From: Trogon surrucura | Taxonomy: Eukaryota > Chordata > Aves > Trogoniformes > Trogonidae | Reading direction: 5' to 3' | Assembly: GCA_020746105.1 (NCBI GenBank) | Contig: CM036618.1 | Location: 108,636,622 to 108,700,621 of the forward strand | DNA length: 64,000 nucleotides | Shown: positions 40,946 to 51,000 of the stretch, one piece after another | Position numbering within the stretch: the first letter of the stretch is position 1 | How the letters are laid out: each line of letters starts with the position of its first letter | Translations under genes and position numbers: made by a program | The notes under the pieces: model-generated | What the model was told of the DNA's origin: nothing | The model's input: only the letters and a program-made list of their open reading frames with translations | Databases searched by the model: none

Positions 40946-42698
40946 TTTCGCCTCACAAATCCCCCTGAAAAAACTCAGAGGTCCAGAGAGCAGAGTTGGG
41001 AGCAGACAGGGGTCTCGAGCCCTGAAAACGGGAGGAACCAGTCCAGGCTGAAGCTCAAGAGTCCTGTTAAGGCAGAGCGGGAGCATGAGAGCGGAAAAGT
41101 AGCTGGAAAAATAGGCCGGCAAGAAACTTCATTCTAGTCTTTCCAAAACAGTGTATTATTTCCATCAGCAGTCTGTAAAGTTTATTCCAGAAATCTTCGG
41201 ATAATGTCAGAGTCTTGTCATGATGCATCTATCCATCAACCAACCACCACAGGCACCAGCACCCAGTACGACGGGTCCCAAACACACCATTACCCTGATC
41301 ATATTAATACGGTTAACTTTTATTTTTAATTACTATTCACAAGACACCAGCTGGCTAGATCTGCTGCAGACTATGCTAAGTTCCTGCATACAAAATACCC
41401 TTGGAGTCACCATATTTTCCCAATCCTTCACAGCTTCTGTATGCCACTGACAGTTTCAGAGAGGATTCTTCAGAAGTACTTTTAACTAGTACTTCCTCCT
41501 TAGCTAGAATGCATTAATTATAGCCTGTTCCTCCAGATAATAAGAAAACAAAGACCAATGCAATATGAACAGTACGAGAAACTTAATTACTCAGTCAGAT
41601 GTCCTTTAGATGTCAGTATGACTACAGTGAGGAGCAGGAAAATAAAACACACACATAGCAGCCTCAAGTTGTTAGATCAGCTATCAAAACAGTGTCCTTC
41701 CTCAGTGACTTCCTTATGAAGAGCTCAACCAGCTAAATAATCAAATGCCTGTTACGCGTTTCAAAAATGTGCCTCTTTTTTTTAGCTAATAAAGGAGGCC
41801 TGCTAATGTATTTATTACAAAGTAAATGTGGCAAATGTTTCTGCATGTAAACGCCTAAGTGCAGCAATGACTTTGAAGTTTGAAGGTCAGATACAGTAAC
41901 CATGCTCATCAACGCTCCTATGTCAGGCTGCACCTTCCGTTCTGTATCTACATTTAGGAGGAGGAAGAAAACGAATGTAGAAGAAAAACATCAAGATAAC
42001 CTGTCCTGTGACAACTTAAAAACAACTGGAACTCTATCCTTCACCTGTTATCATTGTAAATCTGCAAATACCCTATCCTCCCTAAAACAAAGAAATAAAA
42101 TAAAAAGGGTGCTGGTGTGACATAATTTCATTCTGCTTTCCAATTTTGTATTCTTCATCAGGAAAATCAATCTAATTAAGTCAGCAATGATTTTACTTTA
42201 AAGACAAGAATGTAATTTTCTCCATTTTCACAGACATTTCAAACCCATGTATCATTTAAGAGAGCTGGAGGATTTTTTTGTTGATCAAGACTTCATTTTA
42301 AAGGAGTAGAGATGTGACTAGAGAAGCAAATTAGAACTGTGTACTGATCTCTTATCCAGGCATCAGAGAATTCACCCCTCATCCTTCTATACGCCCAGCA
42401 ACTTTAGGATGTAAAACTCAACAGCTGGGCCTGAAGGCAAACAAACACATCTCATGTTCCAGAGTCTGATTCATGTCAAAAAAAATAAAAATAAAAATGC
42501 TTTACATGCGTACCTCAAAGACGAATAAGCAATATGGATTTCTTTTTAGTACCACCACGTTTAAACACACTAAAACTGATAACACTTCCCAGTAAAACAC
42601 TGAGTTAGAAACAATCCCCTCTTACTCATAAATAACAGAGACATTATACAAAGCAGACAGGAACATGGATGGATGTACACAAACGCATTCAAACTTAC
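40946..42698 (-). other. Start of the intron after the CDC42BPA first coding exon
   Basis: It begins (minus strand) with GTAAGTTTGAATG at 42,698. CpG density falls quickly below 41.1 kb. No other exon is visible. Confidence 0.6.
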
Positions 42699-42876
42699 CC
42701 CACTCTAGATACTCGAGGATGTTCTTCTCTCTTCTCAGAGGGGAATTATTACATTCATCATAAAGGCAGATGAGTATATCCAGCAAGGTTTCCACACTGA
42801 AGCACTGCCCATTAGTCTGAGTTGGCCCATCCAAAATAAACTGCTCCAACTGCTTCAAACGCACTTCTCCAGACAT
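42699..42876 (-). CDS. CDC42BPA: CDC42BPA (MRCK-alpha) first coding exon, residues 1-59
   Basis: Read on the minus strand, this exon encodes [17 protein letters not shown] at its start and [17 protein letters not shown] at its end. From memory it is nearly identical to human MRCK-alpha, differing at residue 8 (K for R) and residue 19 (T for A). It is much less like the paralogue MRCK-beta, which begins MSAKVRLKKLEQLLLDG. The protein is a large AGC-family Ser/Thr kinase of about 1,700 residues, related to ROCK and DMPK. It is recruited by Cdc42-GTP and promotes actomyosin contraction through myosin light chain phosphorylation. This exon covers only the N-terminal dimerisation/capping region before the kinase domain. 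The exon ends TGG G followed by GTAAGT: a phase-1 donor that fits the Ala (GCN) expected as residue 60. The start at 42,876 has A at -3. An in-frame ATG six codons upstream (42,894) has C at -3 and extends past the family's usual N-terminus, so I rejected it. The next exon was not found in the window. Confidence 0.95.
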
Positions 42877-43177
42877 GGTTGTTTCAGTTTGCATTGGGGT
42901 TTCTCTTTTAATGATTATTATTACTTTTCAAAAACAAAACAAAACAAAACTTTTGAAGGTTTTGTCGTTTAAGAAGAAGTCGACAGTATTTCTAACAAGT
43001 GTCAAACTGTGGCAGCGCTTAATTTCCAGCCCACCTCGGCGTGCCCAGCCTGAAACTAAACCCTAGCGAGTTTCAGACACACACATACAGCATGTATGTC
43101 TGTGTACGCTAATTTTTTAAAAGAAAGTTATCCTAAAAAAAATTTTAAACTCTTTTAATATGCTTAATAACAAGCAA

Positions 43178-43201
43178 GGGGGGGGGAATATATATATATA
43201 T
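43178..43201. repeat. G9 plus (AT)n microsatellite
   Basis: A run of nine G is followed directly by alternating AT to about 43,201. It is simple sequence in the CDC42BPA leader region and probably length-variable. Confidence 0.8.
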
Positions 43202-43311
43202 GGCCGCTCCTGATGTTTTAATAGCAATAATAGTGCTCAAATTCAACCGAGACTGACTGACACCGATCTCACCGTGCGTGCACAGGCGTACGCACTTACA
43301 TATTTAAAAAA

Positions 43312-43316
<5 letters not shown>

Positions 43317-43342
<26 letters not shown>
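43317..43342. repeat. A26 homopolymer
   Basis: An uninterrupted run of 26 A preceded by more A/T-rich sequence. It sits at the gene-proximal edge of the CpG island and is read as U26 in the direction of CDC42BPA. There is no adjoining SINE or LINE body, so it is not the tail of a recognisable retroelement. Confidence 0.85.
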
Positions 43343-43343
<1 letters not shown>

Positions 43344-44158
43344 TCTTCTCCTTCATTCAAAACGCAGATCGTGCGGCTCGATCCTGAGCGGAGCCCCGAC
43401 CGCATCGCTCGATGCAACAGCCGCCCCGCCGGCCCGCAGCCAGCGCCTCACTGCCCCGCACGGCCGGCGAGCGGGGGCAAATGGTGTGCTCTTAGCTACC
43501 GGCATACACGACGGGCAGAAGAAAAGAGGGAGCACACCGGCGGGCAGGAGCGGAGGGAGGAAGGGCAGGAGGGGGCCGCGCAGCCTCCCCCGGCCCCGGC
43601 CCCGCCGGGCAGCGCCTCCGCGGCCGCCGCGCCCGCCGTGGGGGTGGGGCGCGGGTCCCCTCGGCCGCCCCTCCTCAGGGCGCAGCCACGTCCTGCCCCG
43701 GGTAGCCTTTCCCTTCCTCCTCCTCCTTCTTACCGAGTCTCCTTTTAAGGCTTCTCAGTGATTCAAGAAAACTAAAGTCTTCATCGTCGCCCCCTTTCTC
43801 CTCCTTCTGCGCCAAGGGGCGGCGGGCGGGACGCGCTCCCCTACGCGCCGGCAACCGCCGCGGGGCGGCCGGGAAGCGCTCCGAGCCCTGTCAAATCCTT
43901 CCCATGGCTGCTGCGGCTGCGGAGACGGCGCCCTCCTCCTCCTCCTCCTCCGGGTGCGCGTCCTAGTGCGGGGGGAAAGCGCCGGCGTCCCCGCTCCGGC
44001 CGCACGCTGCGGGCCAGGAGGCCCCCACGGCAGCGGCGGCTTCACTCCCGGCGGCGAGATGCTCTCCCGGCTTCGCCCCCCCGGGCAAAGGGCATCCTGC
44101 CGCGGTGCGTGTGTGTGTGCGTGCGTGGGGCGGCGGGGAGGGGTAACGGCGGTGCGCT

Positions 44159-44174
44159 CCCTCCCTCCCTCCCC
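44159..44174 (-). promoter_or_regulatory. G-quadruplex motif, minus (CDC42BPA sense) strand
   Basis: The + strand reads CCC-T-CCC-T-CCC-T-CCCC, so the minus strand carries four G tracts with single-base loops, a very favourable quadruplex pattern. If transcription of CDC42BPA starts upstream of it (above 44,174), the motif would be in the 5' UTR RNA. Confidence 0.5.
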
Positions 44175-44284
44175 TCCGCTTCCGCGCCCTCCTCTCCCCC
44201 GCCGCTCCCTCCTTCCCTCCTTCCACTCCCTCCCGCGGTCACACGCAGCAGCAGCCGCCGCCGCCGCCGAGCTCGCAGCAGCCC

Positions 44285-44295
44285 AACATGGCGGC
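44285..44295 (+). promoter_or_regulatory. YY1-type element AACATGGCGGC
   Basis: An exact match to the YY1 promoter consensus AANATGGCGGC on the + strand, inside the CpG island. In vertebrate promoters this motif is strongly positioned just downstream of the start site and usually points along the transcript. Here it points away from CDC42BPA. Confidence 0.55.
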
Positions 44296-44301
44296 CGCGG
44301 C

Positions 44302-44328
44302 GGGGGGGAGGTTGGGAGGGAGGGGGGG
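44302..44328 (+). promoter_or_regulatory. G-quadruplex motif, + strand
   Basis: G runs of 7, 3, 3 and 7 with loops of 5, 1 and 1 bases fit the G3+N1-7 rule for an intramolecular quadruplex. It lies 7 bp past the YY1-type element in the CpG island. Confidence 0.5.
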
Positions 44329-44987
44329 TGCCGCCGCCGAGCGCCGCCGCAGCGCGGGGAGCCGAGCCCGGGGCCGCCGCTACTGATGGGATTGAGGGGA
44401 GGAGGGGGGTGTGGGGGTGTGCTGCAGCAGGGAATGCAGGGATACGGGCGGACCGAGGCCGAGAGGGTGGGAGGGAGGCGGGAGAGCGGAGGGCGACGCG
44501 CAACGCCCCGCGATTCTGCGGCCGTCGGCGGGATGGGTTGAGCTGCCCCGGGCCGACCCACCCGCCAGGCCGGGGGTCCCTGCGGGGCCTTTCCCCGCCT
44601 CGGCCCTCAGCCGCCAACCCCCCCGACCTGATTTCCCCTCAGCTGCCCCCCAGCCGGGCTCATCTCCCCGGCAATTACGCCTTTCATTAAAAAACACAGC
44701 CTCATTAAGGGCGGCGGGGTGAAGGGCAGGGGGAGCAGTACCCCGCCTGGTGCTTCATTGCCACGGTTGTTTGTGCTGAGCCTTCCACCGCCCACCTCCA
44801 ACACAGACACAGGCCGCCTTGCACTTCGAGGATTGAAAATGTGACAGAAAACGCGGCGGGTTTTGGTGGTTCATCCCTGCTTTATGAAGTGCCTTCCCTC
44901 CACAAGGAGCTCGACGTGTTATCCCGGCACCCATGGCGGGGAGTGGGATCCTGGGCTGCCGAAACCGGGCAGCCTCAAGGGTGGAAG

Positions 44988-45032
44988 ATGGCAGCTGCCA
45001 GCAGCGGGTGGTGGCGGTTCTCCGCTGCGAAG
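44988..45032 (+). other. Candidate divergent first coding exon (unproven)
   Basis: Within the far edge of the CpG island an ATG in strong context (AAGATGG: A at -3, G at +4) overlaps a YY1-like AAGATGGCAGC at 44,985-44,995. It opens a 15-codon frame, MAAASSGWWRFSAAK. The frame ends at AAG followed by GTGTGAGG, a donor-like junction; without splicing it reaches a stop two codons later. Ala-rich starts of this form are common in CpG-island first exons, but so are chance ones. No downstream exon was recognised and I know no protein with this N-terminus. It could equally be a short upstream ORF in a divergent noncoding transcript. Confidence 0.2.
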
Positions 45033-45080
45033 GTGTGAGGGGTGCGGTGCTGTGCTTGGGCGACAGCGGGGACGTTAAAT

Positions 45081-48000
45081 GTTATCTCTAAGTCGACCCA
45101 CAACTCCAGTTTGGCCTTCCTCAGAAGGCAGGAAGGCAGCACCACTCACAGGAGTCACCAGCCGTAGGTGAAGGTCATAGAGGAAGTTCAGTGTTCTCGA
45201 AAGCCCACTAAGTCCTGTATGTGCTGGAGTTCCAGAGAGGGAAAAGCCTCGGGCATCAACTGCATCAGTTCAGTAACCAACAGAAGACCGTCAGCTGGGT
45301 TTTGTCGTAACAAGCATCTGTATAACACTTTTTCTTAAACTGGCTTTTTTTCACACTGATACAAAACATCAACAGTCTTATAGACCCCTGGAGATGAAAT
45401 ACACAATATGATTAAACGAAAATCACAGCTGTTTGCTCAGAGTGGCTCAACTATATATAAACTCACTGGTGCGAAGCTAGAGGGGACAATAACTCCTGCT
45501 CTGTGTGAGTGAAAAAGCAGCACAGATGGGCTGTGGGTCTGGGAAGAGGAGCCACCAGTTTGGGCAACAACTTTTTGAAGGGAGAAACTGCCCTGCCAAC
45601 TGTTGCCAAATGAAGAAATGCGCAGAGAATGTAATTCTAAAAACTTTTTCGTATATATAGAAACCCTCCAAGAAATATTGCTAGCAAATACTAGAAGTAT
45701 AAGTGAGCTTGTGATGGGCAGAAGATAGGATTAAACTGAGAAGACAGGGGCAAGAAAAGGGTTGCTTTCCTGTGCTGGGATACACCCTTGGTATGACAAG
45801 AGCCCTGCACAAGGATCTGGGGTGCTGCTGGTCCTTTTGTACTAAAGCTTTCATTGAACGAGTTGCTGTGGTGCTTCCGTGGTAGGAGCCCACTCCAAAG
45901 CTGTGGCACACGGGCGGTTTTACACCGACCGTGAGGTATTTCCTGCTGGCTCCGCACTGAACTTGTGGAAATCAAGATTGAAGCTGGGGGTGGGGGACGC
46001 CTGATGACGGCAATAAAAATAAATTGCTATTGCCGGGGTAGGTGGACCAGATCAGATAGTACTTCCTACAGGGGATGGAGATACGTCAGCCAAGTTCATC
46101 CTGAACACACATTAACCATTAACAGCGTTGAAGAGGGAAAAGGGAGAAGACAAAGAGTTAAAGGGATGTTAGCTCCTTGGACTTTGGCACCGCTTGGTAG
46201 GGAAGTGAACTAAAGAACCACTGCCAGAGATATGATGGGTGTGGATATTTCACTTATTTACTTATGTTACTGTGTTTTCCTCAGCCAATAACAAAGTCTG
46301 TCCTTGTCTTAGTTGCAGACCAAGAGTTTGCAAACAGGGACGGATACCTAGCAAAGGCACTTACTTTCCCTATATTTCTGGTTTTAAAGCCAAACCCTTG
46401 TTTCTGTCAGCACTGCTTGACAGAAGTTGCACATCAAGCCAGTGCTTTCCAGCATGATTTCGGCTCAAGTGAGGCTACAAGAGGCACACAACACATTTTC
46501 AAACTGTGCTATGTCAGTTGCAGCTGAACACAAAAAACAGGAATTATTTGTTTTCTACTCATAAAGATAGCCAAAAAATATATAGGCAATCCCCCAGACA
46601 AGCTATGATACGCCCAGTGGGCTGTCATCAGCTCTCCTGTCATAGAAGCTGTGAGGAACAGGTAACACCAACAGTGACTAGCAGCATTTTTATTTGCTGG
46701 GAATTGTCTACGTACCAGATGAGTAATTCTCATAATACCCCCATGGAATGGAAAAATATTTTCTCTGTTTTGTAGGAAAGACTGCAAGAGAGACTTTGCT
46801 CCAGAATATTTAGAAAACCAACAGAAGCACTTAGTGTAACACACAAAAATTCCCTCTTGTATGTTCTGTCACTAAGACAGTGTCCTAAAAATACACCCCA
46901 GTTGTGCAAACTTACTTACTTACAGTATCTTTCATAATTATCATGTGTTTGTTTCACCCCATTCTTGTTTCAGTAATATCTCAGAAATATTTGCTTCTTA
47001 TTGCTTAGCTTTACAAATTTTTACAGGACCTAAAAAGTGACTAATGATAGTAAAGAATTTATATCTTACAGTAAATTAAGGAAGCTGATAGCAACATGAG
47101 GAATAATGGGGAATGAAGAGAATATGGCTGAAACAGCACAGTTTATGTATTAATGTGTATGTTGAGTGTTACAATAGTTAATGTTGGTATAATAGGGTGA
47201 ACAGCCTTTTCTCTTTGGGGACATGAGATTTGTTATTTGGGGTGAAATACTGCGGATACCCGCTTTTGGAATGCAAACTGTTTCTAAAGTCAAGAAGGCT
47301 TCCATACTCTTCCCAGCAGGTGAATAAATGCTTACGACTGGTAGACCTGTTACATGCTCCAGATCAAGTACTCCAGAGCAGCAGTAATGTGTTGACAAAA
47401 TTTTGCATCCAGTTCTCCAAAACTTCGCTTTGTAGACACACATTGTTTGTACTGACATAGCAGTTCACCTCCTGAGGAAAATTTGAGCAGCACTCTCTGC
47501 AGAAACAGTCCTGGCACCCGGTTTAGAGAACATGTGTTTAGACACGTGATGGTACCATTTGGAAAAGGGTCCCACAGCTGTCGTCTGGGCTATAGTAATA
47601 GCTTAGGGTATTAGGAGAGATTGCAGGTAACTACAGATGGAGCAAACGTAGGCTGGACTCTAGGATGACACTGAAGAATTGCATGTGTGATGTGAGCAAA
47701 ACTTGTTCTAATGTCTATAGCATTGTCGTTTCACATAAATCTTACTACTGGGGCAAACTTAATCCAAGTGGGCAGAGATGTCTCCTCACTGAAACTGATG
47801 ACTATCACAGAACTTAATTAGTCTCAGTGCCTATAATAATACATTTAGTAACATGCTTTAATGTTCTTAAAGACTTGTAAATCTATTATTCTTTTCCTTT
47901 CTAACTGTCTTGCCAAGACCTATTTCTCTTGTGAGGTCTACAGACAAGTCCAAGTACAAGCAATAAATGACGCCTGGCAAAACTGATGCTTATTATTTAC

Positions 48001-51000
48001 CTAATCCCAAAACAATGATCATAAATGTGTATGCATGTATAGATACTGTAAACGTGGAATTGTCTTTCTCTTCCCTCGCGCTTCTTTTATTGGTCTTTGG
48101 AGCCTTATTTACAGTCCTAACAATTTTCTGTGAATGGCTGAACTGACTAATTTTACCGCAGAGACAAATTGCATCATACTGATCTCACTACACTGGTTCT
48201 GTGTCGGCTTCTCTCCCCTGGTTTTAGTCTTCATTTAAAATTAATGAGAACGTGGCCACCACCAGGATGCAAAGTTCTTTGAAGAATGAAGTGCTTTTGG
48301 CCCTGCTGAAGTGTCCAGGGGTGCCGTGCTCTGAACAGAAACTAGATAGCCTCTGTGATTAAAGGAGAGGAGACAATGAAATTACTTTTGTAACTGTGTG
48401 AAACTGCTATTATTCTGAATCCTGCTTTTATGATGCAGACTAGGAACTGACCAAAATGACATCTCATGCTGGCCTCCAAACAGGACCTTGTTTGCACACT
48501 GACAATGCTGTTTCATCTCTCAATATGTCATTTTTTCCTGTAAAAGTGGGACCAAGTCTGCCAAAACTCCTAGGGATGCTGTAAAGCTTAATTAGTGTCT
48601 GTGTAGCAGTCTGAGATTCTTTTTACTTTCCTTTCTTCAGTAACATAAATCTGACTGTTCTTTTATTTTATTTTCCCTCTTGTTTTTGTAGTCCATAATG
48701 TCTGCAACTTTTCAAGCCTTTAGTAAGCCTTTAGTCCCTCCAGTGTCCAGTTCTCTCCTCTGGATTCCTCTATTTACACTGTGATTTTTCCACCATCTCC
48801 TGAATCTGTTACCCATGTTATGTCACCTTCAAAAGCAGAACTCTCCTCAAGATACTTCGGTCCCTTAAATGAGGCTATTTAATGAGTAGAACTCTTCCTC
48901 AGGTCAAGTGGCTTTTCAGACTGAAGAGCTCTCAGGAAGACCACGTATTTATTTGTGAAACTGGACGGATGCAAATTTCTTCCAATGCCACACAAGGCAT
49001 GGCAAGAAAATCCATTGATTCAAAAGAAAAGTGGAAACATTGACATTATTTGGCTTATGCCTATACAAAACCAGTGTTGCTCATCTTAAAATTGCAATAC
49101 CTCAGCAGGAGACCTGATTCTAAACCTACTCGCTTTGCAATGTTTCATATTTTCCAGTGATCATAATCAAAGATTTTGATATCTGTACAGCACAGTACTG
49201 TATTACAGATTTTTTTAAAAAGGTTATACTTAGAGATGGATGCACTGAGGACCTAAGTGTGAAAGTGATTTAAAAAAAAAAAAAAAGTGATGAGCTACTA
49301 CTGTCATATAATTAGCAATGATGGAAGAGATGAGGAATGAGGAAACTTGTGACTAAGAGGTCTTTGACAGGGGAAGGAAACAGGATGAAGTGAGGAGAAA
49401 TGGGATAGAGAGGAGAGAGGGAGGGAGAGTGATGATTAATTTGGAGATCATATGGGAAGGAAGAGTGATTTAGAAAGGGGAAGCCAAGGGCAGGGAGTTT
49501 GGCAAGAGAGTGGGAGGGAAGCTTGAGAAGAGGAGGGGGGAAACCTTACTTGTAAAAACTAGCAAATTCTGCATTTAGATGAAAACAAGCCCAGCAAGAA
49601 GCGTAGTTTGGAATGTGAGCCTGGGGTGGATTGAGCTGGATTAGCTTTACGTCAGAGAAGGGCTCAGAGTGCCCAGCTCATTACAAAAGGGAGTGCAAGA
49701 GATCGCACACTGATCTTGTTTTCTCCAAGGTTGTGGAGTTTTCGGATTAGAAGTTTGACCAATTCAGGTTTTGTTTTAAAGTAGTGTTTTGGTTTATTTG
49801 AATGTTAATTGGAAGAACATCGATACATCAAAACAGTAGTGCCTCTATTTTATATGCTGCTAATTTTTAACTTAAAAACTGCAAAACAGGAACAAGGCTC
49901 TAAAACGTGTGTTTCATTTGGAAAATAGATATGAACAACGATGACAATTGCAATTCAGGCAGAAGTCAGTCTTTTAATCACAAATGGACTCTTAATGTAA
50001 AGATACACCTCCATCATGGTCTGCATGTTGCAATCACAGTACTGTGGCTTACCAACAACTGACATTTTGATTTTGTTTGCTAAATTTTATTTAGATGGAG
50101 AGGCAGCAAACCTCATTTCTCTCTTGGTGGATTAAATTTGCAATCAGTCATCACTTTTTAAGCAGATAATGGCAATGATGCAGCTGACAGTGACTAGAAA
50201 CCAGCACCTTTATTATTTGCCAGTGCTACATTTTGTGGATTGTTTCTTCTGTGGTGAAAACTAATAGAAAAACTCAGTGTTCTGTAAAACTTGAGAGACT
50301 TGTAGGAAGCATTTGTTGTAAATAAAGACCTCTTGCCACTCAGCAGGTAACTTAAGGTCACCTCCCAAAAAAAAAAATCTTGAAGAGAAATGGGCAATGG
50401 AAGACGATTTCAGAATGTTATGTAGTGTTCAGTCATGATCCCACCAAGCCAATGCCAAAAAAAGTCTCCTTGATCTCAGCAAGAACATAAATAAACTCAT
50501 AATTCCTTCTGTAACAAAACTGTTTTCACCCAGATTTATGAATAATGAGAATGATTTGTGTCTTTGCATAATGTCAGCCATTTTTTTTGTAAACTGTCAG
50601 TGCCCAAATTAAGACAGTTTAATTATATGGAAAGGTTAGAAGTGTGATTTCAAGTACTTTTGGGGGTAGAGAAAGACAAATATTTTTATTAGTGTAATCA
50701 AAATTGTGCCTGTAACAGATCCTTGTGTGTGGGTAGTGAGGCCAGTGCACTGGAAATACTTGTACTTGTGGAGGGAGCTGCTGGCCAGTGGTACAACTTC
50801 ATTTTGTTACTAGTGCTCCCTTGGTGAAGGTAAACTTGCTTATAGATGTGAGAACATGAGTGCTCCCTACCTGAACCAGTGCAAGAGAGCGAGGTTAGCA
50901 ATGAATCACGATGTAATTGTTTAAAGTAACCCGGTTTGCCTTGGCTGAAGTAAATTGGGGCTCACTTAGTCCACCTCAAGACATCAAAAAGAGGGACAGT

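Larger units (their letters stand above)
42877..43359 (-). other. CDC42BPA 5' leader or leader intron, AT-rich
   Basis: This lies between the start codon and the CpG island, so on the minus strand it is either 5' UTR or a 5' UTR intron. It is AT-rich, unlike the island next to it. It holds a run of nine G at 43,178-43,186 followed by an (AT)n tract, and an A26 run at 43,317-43,342 (U26 in the transcript sense). Several weak acceptor-like sites occur: a TCAG at about 43,050 and an AAG after a T-rich (GTTTT)n stretch near 42,929. Whether it is kept in the mature RNA cannot be decided from the sequence. Confidence 0.55.
43360..45080. promoter_or_regulatory. CpG-island promoter of CDC42BPA
   Basis: About 1.7 kb of dense CpG in otherwise AT-rich DNA, immediately upstream of the CDC42BPA first coding exon. 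No TATA box is apparent. GC-box (Sp/KLF) motifs occur on the + strand, for example GGGGCGGCGGGCGGG at 43,816-43,830 and GGGGCGGCGGGG near 44,127. There are CCG-triplet runs near 44,257-44,272, a TCC-triplet run at about 43,932-43,951 and long C/T-rich blocks at 44,157-44,235. Such islands usually drive dispersed, often bidirectional initiation. The start of CDC42BPA transcription is inferred to lie between about 43.75 and 44.6 kb, but no exact site can be read. Confidence 0.85.

Noticed and set aside
40653-41122. Minus-strand frames of 65-97 codons over the small CpG cluster, considered as an exon
   Set aside because: No resemblance to MRCK-alpha exon 2 (expected AKPFTSKVK ... GRGAFGE) or to any protein I know.
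1-42698. Search for further CDC42BPA exons on the minus strand
   Set aside because: I looked for the expected KPFTSKVK and GRGAFGE coding patterns in reverse complement and did not find them. The intron probably runs past base 1, though a short exon could be missed by eye.
42699-42876. Assignment to the paralogue CDC42BPB (MRCK-beta)
   Set aside because: MRCK-beta has a clearly different N-terminus (MSAKVRLKKLEQLLLDG); the residues here follow MRCK-alpha almost throughout.
43755-44561. 268-codon open frame on the minus strand in the CpG island
   Set aside because: Long frames are expected in very GC-rich DNA because stops are AT-rich. It is Pro/Arg/Gly low-complexity and several other frames on both strands are also open.
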